Shown piece by piece: positions 4,884-10,895 of a stretch of 12,645 bases of DNA; the stretch's first letter is position 1; every line of letters begins with the position of its first letter. The translations under genes were made by a program, and so were the position numbers. This stretch comes from Nitrospirota bacterium. Lineage in GTDB: Bacteria; Nitrospirota; Thermodesulfovibrionia; Thermodesulfovibrionales; Magnetobacteriaceae. The DNA lies in contig JADFXO010000077.1 of NCBI GenBank assembly GCA_015233485.1, forward strand, positions 1 to 12,645, read 5' to 3'. The notes below the pieces were generated by a model. The model was not told the DNA's origin. It saw only the letters and a list, made by a program, of their open reading frames with translations, and did no database searches.

Positions 4884-5513
4884 TTGAAATGTTGTTGGTG
4901 TGGGAGTGTTTTTAAAATCAAAAGTTATGAGTACGAAAGATGGATTAGGAATGGAAGGGAGTATTTCTTTTGTAGTAGAAGTTGCATTGCTAAAAAAAGA
5001 AATTCGATTTTAAAGTCTATTGTTGTTAAAAAGATTTGTCCTGTTTGTAAAAACGAGTTTGATTCATCTACGCATAATAAGGCAGCAAGTTTTTGTTCAA
5101 GGAGTTGTGCGTCGAAGGGAAGTGTTACTGACTATAGAAGAGAAGTGGCAAGCGAGTGTGGAAAAAGAAATAGTAAGGCTATAAATACTGTCTCTGCAAT
5201 AGCAGATGGATTGAGAAGCAGAGAGTCTTGGAAGTATGAAGCTGTTAAAAAGTTTCTCGAAGAAAAATGTATCAGACACCAGTTTGAGTTTCCGTGCGGA
5301 AGATGGATATTTGATCTTGCTTTAATTGATTTTAGAACCTTTGTAGAATTTGATGGAAAGTATCATAATTCAGAAATTCAAACGAAAAAAGACGAAGAAA
5401 AAAGAATTGGTGCCGAAGAGTTTGGGTGGAAGGTTGTAAGGGTAGAATCAGAAGAAAGTACAATGTTAGACCCGAGCTTGTTATACGATTTTTTGAAAGA
5501 TAATGTTCTTTAA
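4884..5513 (+). CDS. Vsr-like (EDxHD-type) homing endonuclease with zinc fingers
   Basis: The frame encodes about 209 residues. The N-terminal half holds zinc knuckles: CCWCGS (3-8) with CSRSC (30-34), then CPVC (52-55) with CSRSC (71-75). The C-terminal half (about 113-209) is a Vsr/DUF559-like nuclease fold: GRWIFDLALID with Asp144, FVEFDGKYH with Glu155, Asp157 and His161, a KKDEEKR stretch with Asp170, and FGWKVVRVESEE. This matches phage EDxHD homing endonucleases such as I-Bth0305I. The start is problematic. AAGGAG serves an ATG at 4874 that is in a different frame and stops after 13 codons. The nuclease frame opens only with ATT 4878 or TTG 4884. A +1 frameshift, a leader peptide or an indel could explain this. 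Confidence 0.8.
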   Translation: MKCCWCGSVFKIKSYEYERWIRNGREYFFCSRSCIAKKRNSILKSIVVKKICPVCKNEFDSSTHNKAASFCSRSCASKGSVTDYRREVASECGKRNSKAINTVSAIADGLRSRESWKYEAVKKFLEEKCIRHQFEFPCGRWIFDLALIDFRTFVEFDGKYHNSEIQTKKDEEKRIGAEEFGWKVVRVESEESTMLDPSLLYDFLKDNVL

Positions 5514-5516
5514 ATT

Positions 5517-5717
5517 GCGTCACACAACGGACAAGGCTTAGGCTCTTGCTCTCTCAGTATGACGGTGGCACAAAGCCTATTATCGCGGCAAGAGATGGGA
5601 TGCGTGTGGTTGACCAGTGACGCTTTGTATCTGGTAATGCTCGTAAAATCTGGGCAAGCGGTTCGGTAAGATGCCGATTAAATGGATTGCAATGCACATG
5701 GCCGCTTCAGATACAAA
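5517..5717 (+). ncRNA. candidate structured RNA, 5' domain
   Basis: Two long helices are stacked end to end. GCGTCAC (5517-5523) pairs with GTGACGC (5617-5623), and the adjoining TTTGTATCTG (5624-5633) pairs with CAGATACAAA (5708-5717). Inside the first helix CAAC/GTTG (5525-5528/5609-5612) extends it, and AGGCTT/AAGCCT (5534-5539/5573-5578) crosses CTCTTGC/GCAAGAG (5543-5549/5588-5594) as a possible pseudoknot. Inside the second, AAGCGG/CCGCTT (5656-5661/5702-5707) and a CGGT/GCCG hairpin follow. No convincing protein is encoded here. The structure was found by eye, not by a folding program, and the RNA class is not identified. Confidence 0.5.
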
Positions 5718-5735
5718 TATTTTAAGAAAGAGTGT

Positions 5736-6026
5736 ATGGCAAAGTTTCATAAAATAGAAGGCGATAAGGAATCTCTTTATATATTTCATTGCCCCGGTTG
5801 TGGATATGGGCACCATGTAAGGTTCAAAGGCGAAGAGCCTGTTTGGAATGTTACTGGTGTTGAGGAAGATAAGCCCACAGTAACTCCGAGCTTGTTGGTA
5901 TGGCAAAGTAGACCAGAGGCGAGATGCCATAGTTTTATACGTGAAGGGCGAATAGAATTTTTATCTGATTGTTTTCGCGAATTAAAAGGGAAGACTGTAG
6001 AGCTTCCTGATTTTGATAAACAGTGA
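5736..6026 (+). CDS. DUF6527-like zinc protein
   Basis: A 96-residue protein whose pattern, FHCPGCGYGHHVRF (17-30), then W-N-V-T, PTVTPSLLV (47-55), RCHSFIREGRIEFLSDC (63-79) and a closing LPDFD, matches small phage proteins of the DUF6527 type (sometimes misnamed ammonia monooxygenase). Cys19, Cys22, Cys64, His65 and Cys79 probably bind zinc. Function is unknown. I use the ATG at 5736 because homologues begin about there; an upstream ATG at 5682 would add 18 poorly related residues from the structured region. The gene lies between two self-complementary segments and its last codons form one strand of the 12-bp inverted repeat at 6016-6153. Confidence 0.75.
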   Translation: MAKFHKIEGDKESLYIFHCPGCGYGHHVRFKGEEPVWNVTGVEEDKPTVTPSLLVWQSRPEARCHSFIREGRIEFLSDCFRELKGKTVELPDFDKQ

Positions 6027-6153
6027 CCTCGTAAGAGTCCAACGTATCCCCGATTCTCGGAGGGACTTGCAACCCGACGAGTGACGGAGGCGACACAAAG
6101 AAGGTCGCAATGTGGAATGGCTTAAATGCAAGGTCAGTCGTGTCACTGTTTAT
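6016..6153 (+). ncRNA. candidate structured RNA, 3' domain A
   Basis: A perfect 12-bp inverted repeat, ATAAACAGTGAC (6016-6027) and its complement (6142-6153), closes the element. Inside are CTCGT/ACGAG (6028-6032/6077-6081), AGTCC/GGACT (6036-6040/6063-6067), a CCGA-TTC-TCGG hairpin, TGAC/GTCA (6082-6085/6133-6136) and GCGAC/GTCGC (6090-6094/6104-6108). The helices nest in a branched fold without conflict. The left strand overlaps the stop codon of the DUF6527-like gene. No protein is seen after 6026. Confidence 0.5.
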
Positions 6154-6160
6154 TAAATTT

Positions 6161-6262
6161 GGCGAGAGGGAACTGGACGAGTGTGATGATGGGGTGTATT
6201 TCCTCTTTCTTCCATGAAAGATGTCCAATGTGTGTACTCGTACAGATCAATGCACGCTCGCC
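6161..6262 (+). ncRNA. candidate structured RNA, 3' domain B
   Basis: GGCGAG (6161-6166) pairs with CTCGCC (6257-6262) around an interior with TGGAC/GTCCA (6174-6178/6223-6227), an ATGG/CCAT hairpin (6189-6192/6212-6215) and a TGTA-CTCG-TACA hairpin (6233-6244). The end reads CTCGCCA, like a tRNA tail, but there is no T-arm or anticodon arm. The element lies directly between domain A and tRNA-Gln(CTG). It is less certain than the other two. Confidence 0.35.
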
Positions 6263-6272
6263 ATTAAATTAA

Positions 6273-6349
6273 GGGGATGTAGCTCAATTGGTAGTAGCGC
6301 CAGCCTCTGAAGCTGGAAGTTCTGGGTTCAAGTCCCTGCGTCCCTGCCA
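6273..6349 (+). tRNA. tRNA-Gln(CTG)
   Basis: The acceptor GGGGATG pairs with CGTCCCT (first pair G-U), the anticodon stem CCAGC/GCTGG encloses CTG at 6307-6309, and the discriminator G is followed by an encoded CCA. One T-T mismatch lies in the T-stem. Confidence 0.9.
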
Positions 6350-6358
6350 AAACAAATT

Positions 6359-6742
6359 ATGGTTAGAACTAAAAGAGATGTGGTTTTTGTAGATGATCCG
6401 GCCCTTACGTCAAGGGCCGCTTTCATATTATTGAGGCAATCACTTGCACGCGAAGAGGGCAATGATTACGAAAGCTGGCTCAAGTTTCGTGATAAGTTCC
6501 TTGATGGAAAAAAACTGACATGCAAGTATTGCGGTAAAACTGATTTGAAAAAAGAATCACAGGACGACCTCAATATTCTGGCAACGATTGACCATGTTGT
6601 TCCGCTATCGAAGGGTGGAAGTAGATATGATGAACGAAACCTTCTGATAGCATGTTTCCCGTGTAACAGAAAAAAGAAGGATATGGATTTGGAAGAGTTC
6701 TTATCAAGGAGAGTGCCAAGTGAGAGTCCTTGTTTTGGATGA
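6359..6742 (+). CDS. HNH endonuclease
   Basis: A 127-residue protein with a compact HNH domain in its second half: the zinc knuckle CKYC (55-58), ATIDHVVPLSKGG with Asp78-His79, Asn94 and the second knuckle CFPC (99-102) followed by NRKKKDMDLEEF. The N-terminal 50 residues are helical and specific to this protein. It starts ten bases after tRNA-Gln(CTG) without a Shine-Dalgarno sequence, so its start is less secure. It overlaps the receiver-like gene by 23 bases. It is probably a free-standing nuclease of homing type and differs clearly from the HNH protein at 3626 in both flanks. Confidence 0.85.
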   Translation: MVRTKRDVVFVDDPALTSRAAFILLRQSLAREEGNDYESWLKFRDKFLDGKKLTCKYCGKTDLKKESQDDLNILATIDHVVPLSKGGSRYDERNLLIACFPCNRKKKDMDLEEFLSRRVPSESPCFG

Positions 6743-7079
6743 TAGCGAAGAGCGTTTAAGGCAGTTCAGACAGAACTTGATAGGTCACGTTGTCGAATGT
6801 GTTACCACAGCACCAGATGCCATCAAGAAGCTCAAAGACGAAGATTGGGACGCTGTATTTCTTGACCATGATCTTGGTGACAAGGTCTTTCAGGAGTCAA
6901 AAGAGGGAACTGGGTACGAAGTCGCAAAGTATCTTGAGGAAAACCCTTCCAGAACTCCGATGATTGCCATAGTTCACAGCTTTAACAAGGCAGGAGCCGA
7001 CAAGATGATTGCAGCTATTCCGAGAGCTTTTTATGTTCCGGGTGTATGGATGAATTGCGAAGAGTTTTTGAAAGAATAG
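6720..7079 (+). CDS. receiver-like (cREC-type) protein
   Basis: The 119 residues fit the receiver fold variant known as the cyclic-phosphate processing receiver domain. RVLVLDDSEERLRQF with Asp7, Asp8 and Arg12 opens it, then WDAVFLDHDLGD (Asp49 and Asp51), GTGYEVAKYLEENP (63-76) and the terminal MIAIVHSFNKAGADKM with His86, Ser87 and Asn89. There is no output domain. The name of the family implies action on cyclic-phosphate ends or cyclic nucleotides, but a substrate cannot be read from the sequence. The GTG at 6720 is supported by AAGGAG at 6707-6712, inside the HNH gene. Its stop codon overlaps the 5' end of tRNA-Gln(TTG). Confidence 0.8.
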   Translation: MRVLVLDDSEERLRQFRQNLIGHVVECVTTAPDAIKKLKDEDWDAVFLDHDLGDKVFQESKEGTGYEVAKYLEENPSRTPMIAIVHSFNKAGADKMIAAIPRAFYVPGVWMNCEEFLKE

Positions 7080-7150
7080 CCGAATAGCTCAACTGGCAGA
7101 GAACTGGTCTTTGAAGCCAGAAGTTGAAGGTTCGAGTCCTTCTTCGTCTG
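7078..7150 (+). tRNA. tRNA-Gln(TTG)
   Basis: The acceptor AGCCGAA pairs with TTCGTCT except for one C-U mismatch. The anticodon stem CTGGT/GCCAG encloses TTG at 7111-7113 and the T-arm GAAGG-TTCGAGT-CCTTC is perfect. CCA is not encoded. Its first two bases are shared with the TAG stop of the preceding gene. Confidence 0.88.
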
Positions 7151-7164
7151 ATTATAAAAATGAC

Positions 7165-7193
7165 TTGACAATACCGATTTTTTTCATTATATT
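7165..7193 (+). promoter_or_regulatory. sigma70-like promoter P4
   Basis: TTGACA at 7165-7170, a 17-bp spacer and TATATT at 7188-7193 in ATTATATTATT. The expected start (about 7200) falls on the ATG of the next gene. It is the only promoter of this type before 12112, so it probably drives the whole operon up to 12090. Confidence 0.75.
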
Positions 7194-7200
7194 ATTTATA

Positions 7201-7599
7201 ATGGAAACGAAACCTGTTATTTGCCCTGAATGTGGAGCTAAAATGGTACTCAGGGAAACAAAAAAATTCCTTCATAAAAACGGCACACCACGTAAGTTCT
7301 ATGGTTGTACAAATTTTCCAAAGTGTAAAGGTACACATGGGGCACACCCTTCCGGCGACCCTCTTGGAGTTCCGGCGAATTTAAAGACAAAAAACGCCCG
7401 TATAAAGGCGCATGATGTATTTGACAGGTTTTGGAAAGAAGGCCACGTCTCAAGGGCCTATGCATATCAGATTGTGTCCGAGGCGTTTGGAAGACAAATT
7501 CATATTGGGGAGCTGGATTTCGATGGATGCGAAAGACTCGTCAAATTTTGCGAAGGAGAGTATGGAACACTCGCTGCGAAAGGTAAACCAAGTGCTTAA
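7201..7599 (+). CDS. topoisomerase-type zinc-ribbon protein (DUF3268-like)
   Basis: The 132 residues open with a C4 topoisomerase-type zinc ribbon: CPECGAKM (8-15), then YGCTNFPKCKGTHGAHPSGDPLG with Cys36 and Cys42. This is followed by KTKNARIKAHDVFDRFWKEG and a helical C-terminus, the arrangement of small zinc-finger proteins of the DUF3268 type found in phages. A nucleic-acid-binding role is likely, a catalytic one is not visible. I chose the ATG at 7201, because upstream in-frame starts lie in the tRNA and the promoter. With P4 starting at about 7200, the mRNA would be leaderless, and no Shine-Dalgarno sequence is present. Confidence 0.8.
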   Translation: METKPVICPECGAKMVLRETKKFLHKNGTPRKFYGCTNFPKCKGTHGAHPSGDPLGVPANLKTKNARIKAHDVFDRFWKEGHVSRAYAYQIVSEAFGRQIHIGELDFDGCERLVKFCEGEYGTLAAKGKPSA

Positions 7600-7852
7600 C
7601 GGGAAAAGCTATGAACCTGTGAGAAACCAAAATTATAAGCCGAATGATTTTGAAGAACGAGAATTTTATTCAGCCGACGAAAGAGCTGGATATAACTATG
7701 GAAGAAGTATTGTCAAGATGATATGTTCTATAGGGATTCCCGAAAAAGCGGAGGAGGATTTTCTCAAGGGCATCAACAAAGTGATTTTCAGGGAGTTGAA
7801 AGGAAGAGATGGCAAAGGGTTAAACCGTGATAATTTTGACGAAAGGGGATAG
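7562..7852 (+). CDS. unknown 96-residue protein
   Basis: The ATG at 7562 is chosen because AAGGAG occurs at 7553-7558, although the 3-base spacing is short. The gene overlaps the zinc-ribbon gene by 38 bases, consistent with coupling. The product is hydrophilic and largely helical: MEHSLRKVNQVLNGKSYEP, then YSADERAGYNYGRSIVKMI and a charged C-terminus with FRELKGRDGKG. No motif or family is recognised. Confidence 0.65.
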   Translation: MEHSLRKVNQVLNGKSYEPVRNQNYKPNDFEEREFYSADERAGYNYGRSIVKMICSIGIPEKAEEDFLKGINKVIFRELKGRDGKGLNRDNFDERG

Positions 7853-7855
7853 TGT

Positions 7856-8485
7856 ATGTTTAAAAAAATCATGCTTATCGTTTTAGTCGGTCTGATTTAT
7901 TCGGGGTATTCTCAATATAATATTTGTTCATACACCGTTTATGGTTGGGTTATGACAAAAGACAGTGTTCCGATTCCGGGGATGAAAATTTCTATCACCG
8001 TAAGTTATCTGGATGCTACTGCTCCTTCCGGTGTTACGACTTTTACCGCCACGCAAGCCACAAATCCTATCCCCACCGATTCTGCGGGAATGGCTTTGCA
8101 TACTGGTGGAAGGTGGATGTTTGGCTACCAACTTGCTACATCGGCAACTGTTTTAATAAAGCCCGTCCCGGTAGATGGCTGGTCTTTCAAGCCAGACAGT
8201 ATCTATGGAGTCTATGGTGATATAGGTATGCAGAATTGTTGTACTGCTTCCCACAGCGATTGTATTTTAACACCGGGTAAGAGGTGGCAAAAGTGGGTTT
8301 TTATAGCTACGATAAACCCAGTTGTTTCTGTTAAGCCGCTGGTCAATATGAAAGCTGTGGCCCGAAGCGTTCCCCCCTCTTACTATGACATTATGGGCAG
8401 GAAACTTGTTGAAAACAGAAAAGCGTCCATTGTGATTGAGAAGATGGGAATGACAACCCGAAGGGTTTTTGCAATAAAAGAGTAA
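7856..8485 (+). CDS. secreted beta-rich protein with possible FCB-type C-terminal tail
   Basis: A 209-residue protein with a signal peptide: two lysines, then a hydrophobic core MLIVLVGLIYSG and a probable cleavage after GYS (about residue 19). The mature part starts like a carboxypeptidase-regulatory or CnaB-type beta domain (YGWVMTKDSVPIPGMKISITV, with TDSAG near residue 76). The last 35 residues, YYDIMGRKLVENRK to TRRVFAIKE, recall the C-terminal secretion tails of Fibrobacter and Bacteroidetes proteins (xYDxxGRxL and a closing basic strand). The match is partial and short, so this is tentative. A cluster CCTASHSDC lies near residues 128-136. A strong purine stretch (AAAGGGG) precedes the ATG. 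Role unknown; an exported or envelope protein is likely. Confidence 0.75.
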   Translation: MFKKIMLIVLVGLIYSGYSQYNICSYTVYGWVMTKDSVPIPGMKISITVSYLDATAPSGVTTFTATQATNPIPTDSAGMALHTGGRWMFGYQLATSATVLIKPVPVDGWSFKPDSIYGVYGDIGMQNCCTASHSDCILTPGKRWQKWVFIATINPVVSVKPLVNMKAVARSVPPSYYDIMGRKLVENRKASIVIEKMGMTTRRVFAIKE

Positions 8486-8489
8486 TGTT

Positions 8490-9215
8490 ATGATAAGCGA
8501 AGCGTATCGTAAAAGAATAAAAAAGGGTATATACTGGCAGCTTCCCCTCACATTGGTTGAGGGTTGTACTGCCAAGTCACCGGCATGTAAAAATTGCTGG
8601 TTGTCAAACGAGTATTCGCGTTTTTTCAAAGATAAGGATTTTTCTTCAATTATGTTGAGGAGTGACAGGCTTGAAGTTCCGCTAAAAAAGAAGTCTCAAT
8701 GTGTTTTTGCCGTTTGGAGTGATCTTTTCCACGAAAAGGTTCCCGATTGGTATATTATAGATGCATTAAAAATGATGATTGAAAATGACAGACACGCGTA
8801 TTATGTGCTTACGAAAAGGCCGGAAAGAATAAGCAAGCTTGATTTGTTATTTGCTGAAAAAAGCAATAATATATACTTGGGAACAACTGCCGAGAATCAG
8901 GAAATGGCAGATTTACGCATTCCTGAATTGCTTAAAAGTAAAATGCAGTTTAAGATGTTAAGTGTTGAGCCTATGCTTGGCCCAGTTTCGATTGAAAAGT
9001 ATGCCAAAAGTTTGAAACTTGTTATCTGTGGTTCTGAGTCTGGTGCAGGATACAGGGAAACAAAAATAGAGTGGGTACGTGCGCTTCGAGACGAGTGTGT
9101 AGCGCACAACGTAATGTTTTTCCTGAAACAATTAAGGGTAGGCAAATTTTTAATTAAAGCACCGATATTGGATGGAAGACAGTGGTTGCAGCTACCCGGT
9201 CTTTTAATGATGTGA
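8490..9215 (+). CDS. DUF5131 (phage Gp37/Gp68-like) protein
   Basis: The 241 residues match the family of phage Gp37/Gp68 proteins. WQLPLTLVEGC followed by TAKSPACKNCW forms the diagnostic CX6CX2C cluster (Cys26, Cys33, Cys36), then SQCVFAVWSDLFHEKVPDWYI, AYYVLTKRPERI, IYLGTTAENQEMADLRIPELL, FKMLSVEPMLGPVSI and LKLVICGSESGAGYR with a Trp-rich last stretch. The cysteine cluster resembles an iron-sulfur site of radical SAM type, but no biochemistry is known to me. It starts four bases after the previous stop. The length is typical of the family. Confidence 0.9.
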   Translation: MISEAYRKRIKKGIYWQLPLTLVEGCTAKSPACKNCWLSNEYSRFFKDKDFSSIMLRSDRLEVPLKKKSQCVFAVWSDLFHEKVPDWYIIDALKMMIENDRHAYYVLTKRPERISKLDLLFAEKSNNIYLGTTAENQEMADLRIPELLKSKMQFKMLSVEPMLGPVSIEKYAKSLKLVICGSESGAGYRETKIEWVRALRDECVAHNVMFFLKQLRVGKFLIKAPILDGRQWLQLPGLLMM

Positions 9216-9225
9216 GGAATATGAA

Positions 9226-9519
9226 ATGGGAATCAGGCAATTCGAGTTTTCTTTTTATAGCACAAAAAAAGACAGCGAAAACAAATTATCGCCGTTGGGG
9301 TATAATTTTTCTGTTTCACTTGAAAAAGTGACTTTGACAGAAGACAAAATTATACAGGGTCTTAGAGAAATAAGTGTTAAACATGCCGAAGACATTTTCT
9401 TTCGGTTTTCGCCGCCACTTGTAGTTCAATTGGCGAATATTTTTGGAGATGATTTTATAAAACACGATGAAAGCGGTGCAGAGATACGAATTGGAGGTTC
9501 TGAAAAGGTCGAGTCTTAA
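9226..9519 (+). CDS. unknown 97-residue protein
   Basis: The ATG at 9226 has GAGGA at 9214-9218. An ATG at 9220 is in another frame and stops after 36 codons. The acidic product (MGIRQFEFSFYSTKKDSENKLSPLGYNFSVSLEKV at the start in parts, later a FFRFSPPLVVQLANIFGDDF segment) is predicted to mix strands and one helix. I see no motif. The frame is followed by an SD (AAGGAG, 9521-9526) for the next short frame, in operon style. Confidence 0.7.
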   Translation: MGIRQFEFSFYSTKKDSENKLSPLGYNFSVSLEKVTLTEDKIIQGLREISVKHAEDIFFRFSPPLVVQLANIFGDDFIKHDESGAEIRIGGSEKVES

Positions 9520-9532
9520 AAAGGAGTATTAT

Positions 9533-9817
9533 ATGATTTGCTATTATGAGAATGGTGGTTAAGAATATAGGTTTAAATTCCTTAAAATTAATGTAAACTT
9601 TTTATTTGATTCTGCGAATTCAGGTGAATTGGGTCATGTGGTAAACGTAGAAGTGATGGGGCAAAAAGGTTCTGTCATGGAGAATATCAATAAAATGACG
9701 AGAAGCAAAAGCGTTGTAGAGTCATGGAACAGCGGGTCACATCTGGCCGAGAGTCATGGAAGCCGGATGTTTGCAGATTCGTTCTTACCTGTGCATCTGA
9801 ATTCGCAATTAGTTTAA
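9533..9817 (+). pseudogene. short gene interrupted by an in-frame TAA
   Basis: AAGGAG at 9521-9526 leads to an ATG at 9533, but its frame ends after nine codons (MICYYENGG) with TAA at 9560-9562. The same frame then continues open from 9563 to a TAA at 9815-9817, encoding about 84 residues such as EYRFKFLKINVNFLFD. This looks like one gene of about 94 codons with a nonsense mutation, or two unrelated frames. A restart would need a weak TTG (9629) or ATG (9656). A second frame (from ATG 9724) overlaps its end. Nothing else is seen in this roughly 300-base stretch. Confidence 0.4.
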
Positions 9818-9828
9818 AGGAGATAATT

Positions 9829-10005
9829 TTGGAAAGTACAAAAGAAGTGCAGTTTTGTGAGATTGATGATTGTAAAAGAAACAAGGCAAGAGAGTGTCTG
9901 CTTGCGAAAAAGCAGATAGTATCTCCCTCAGTTTGTTCCCATAGGCTTTTTATGATTCATAATTCAAAGAAGTATATGCAAGGGTCTGGTGGAAAGGCGG
10001 GATAA
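9829..10005 (+). CDS. small Cys-containing protein (TTG start)
   Basis: I prefer a TTG start at 9829 because AAAGGAG lies at 9816-9822, six bases upstream. An in-frame ATG at 9724 would add 35 residues but has no ribosome binding site and overlaps the preceding frame. The 58-residue product has cysteines at 9, 15, 23 and 36 (VQFCEIDDCKRNKARECL), perhaps a metal knuckle, and a basic C-terminus. Its stop TAA is directly followed by the ATG of the M15 peptidase gene. Function unknown. Confidence 0.55.
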   Translation: MESTKEVQFCEIDDCKRNKARECLLAKKQIVSPSVCSHRLFMIHNSKKYMQGSGGKAG

Positions 10006-10479
10006 ATGGATTTATCGTATCAAGTAAGTCCTCATTTTACTTTCGGGGAATTGGTAGTAACAGAAAATCGTTTGTTAATGGTGCAAAATCAGATTGATGC
10101 CGAATCTCATCTGGATAAATTACAGTTATTGTGCCAAAATGTACTTGAGCCGATAAGAAGTCTTCTTGGCCAGACAGTAGTTTTGTCCGGGTATCGAAAC
10201 TTGGCGCTTAATAAGTCTATCGGTGGTTCGATAACGTCTCAGCATCTTGATGGCGAGGCTGCTGATACTGTTTACTACGGTATAAGTTTAAAGAAAGCGT
10301 TCAACGAAATAGCGTTTTCTCAAATTCCTTATTCTCAAATTATCTTTGAGTTTGGTAAATGGGTTCATGTTGGAGTCATCGACGAGATTTTGCATCCCGG
10401 TAAGGTAGGCCAGAAATTCATATCTGATTTTGTTAATGGTGAAACAGTGTATACTCTGGTTACAAAACCTTTGGTATAG
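10006..10479 (+). CDS. M15-family D-Ala-D-Ala carboxypeptidase (endolysin-type)
   Basis: The 157 residues show an M15A-type zinc peptidase domain: FTFGELVVTEN (11-21), VLEPIRSLLG, VVLSGYRNLALN (58-69), SQHLDGEAAD with His80 and Asp87, and KWVHVG with His121. These are the three zinc ligands of the family. Such enzymes cleave peptide cross-links or stem peptides of the cell wall, and phages use them as endolysins. There is no signal peptide, so release would need a holin or another route. It starts immediately after the stop of the upstream gene. Its C-terminal 36 residues are not assigned. Confidence 0.9.
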   Translation: MDLSYQVSPHFTFGELVVTENRLLMVQNQIDAESHLDKLQLLCQNVLEPIRSLLGQTVVLSGYRNLALNKSIGGSITSQHLDGEAADTVYYGISLKKAFNEIAFSQIPYSQIIFEFGKWVHVGVIDEILHPGKVGQKFISDFVNGETVYTLVTKPLV

Positions 10480-10487
10480 GATGTTTA

Positions 10488-10895
10488 ATGTCTGAAGGTT
10501 ATCGTGGATATCGAGGTGAAGAACTCCTGTCTGTAGGTATACTCCCCTCTTCGATGGGATTATCTGGGGGTAGATGGATATTTGGAATAAGAGCAATTTA
10601 TTGCTCTAACTGTGGAGTAGGGATTATTGGTTCACTCCATCAACAGGTTGGGTCTGATGGATTTGCAAGGGCTATTTGCCAAGGTTGTTATGATGATTTT
10701 CAAAGAACAAATGATGAAACAAAGATAGATTCTCGAATAAGAGGATTTTTTAATAGAAGCATTGAGGTTATTAGCTTGAGACAAGAAGTTGCAAGATTAA
10801 CCGAAGAAATGAATTCATTGAAAAAATTATTTGAAGAGTTATGTGAAGTCGAGATATTAAAAGATTCAAAGGAGAAAAACAATGAGTCACTATAA
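10488..10895 (+). CDS. zinc-knuckle protein with C-terminal coiled coil
   Basis: The 135-residue protein has a CSNC (39-42) and CQGC (64-67) pair that would bind one zinc, after a Gly- and Tyr-rich N-terminus. Residues about 93-120 form a heptad-like coiled coil (VISLRQEVARLTEEMNSLKK), suggesting an oligomer. It overlaps the patatin gene by 14 bases and carries that gene's SD (AAGGAG, 10869-10874) in its coding sequence. AGGA precedes its own ATG. Function unknown. Confidence 0.7.
   Translation: MSEGYRGYRGEELLSVGILPSSMGLSGGRWIFGIRAIYCSNCGVGIIGSLHQQVGSDGFARAICQGCYDDFQRTNDETKIDSRIRGFFNRSIEVISLRQEVARLTEEMNSLKKLFEELCEVEILKDSKEKNNESL

Noticed and set aside
5559..5669. 37-codon frame (ATG 5559) in the 5' structured domain
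   Set aside because: No Shine-Dalgarno sequence, no motif, and the same bases form long helices.
5514..6262. Group I intron or RNase P RNA
   Set aside because: I could not find the conserved core segments of either RNA, and no exon or tRNA halves that would be joined.
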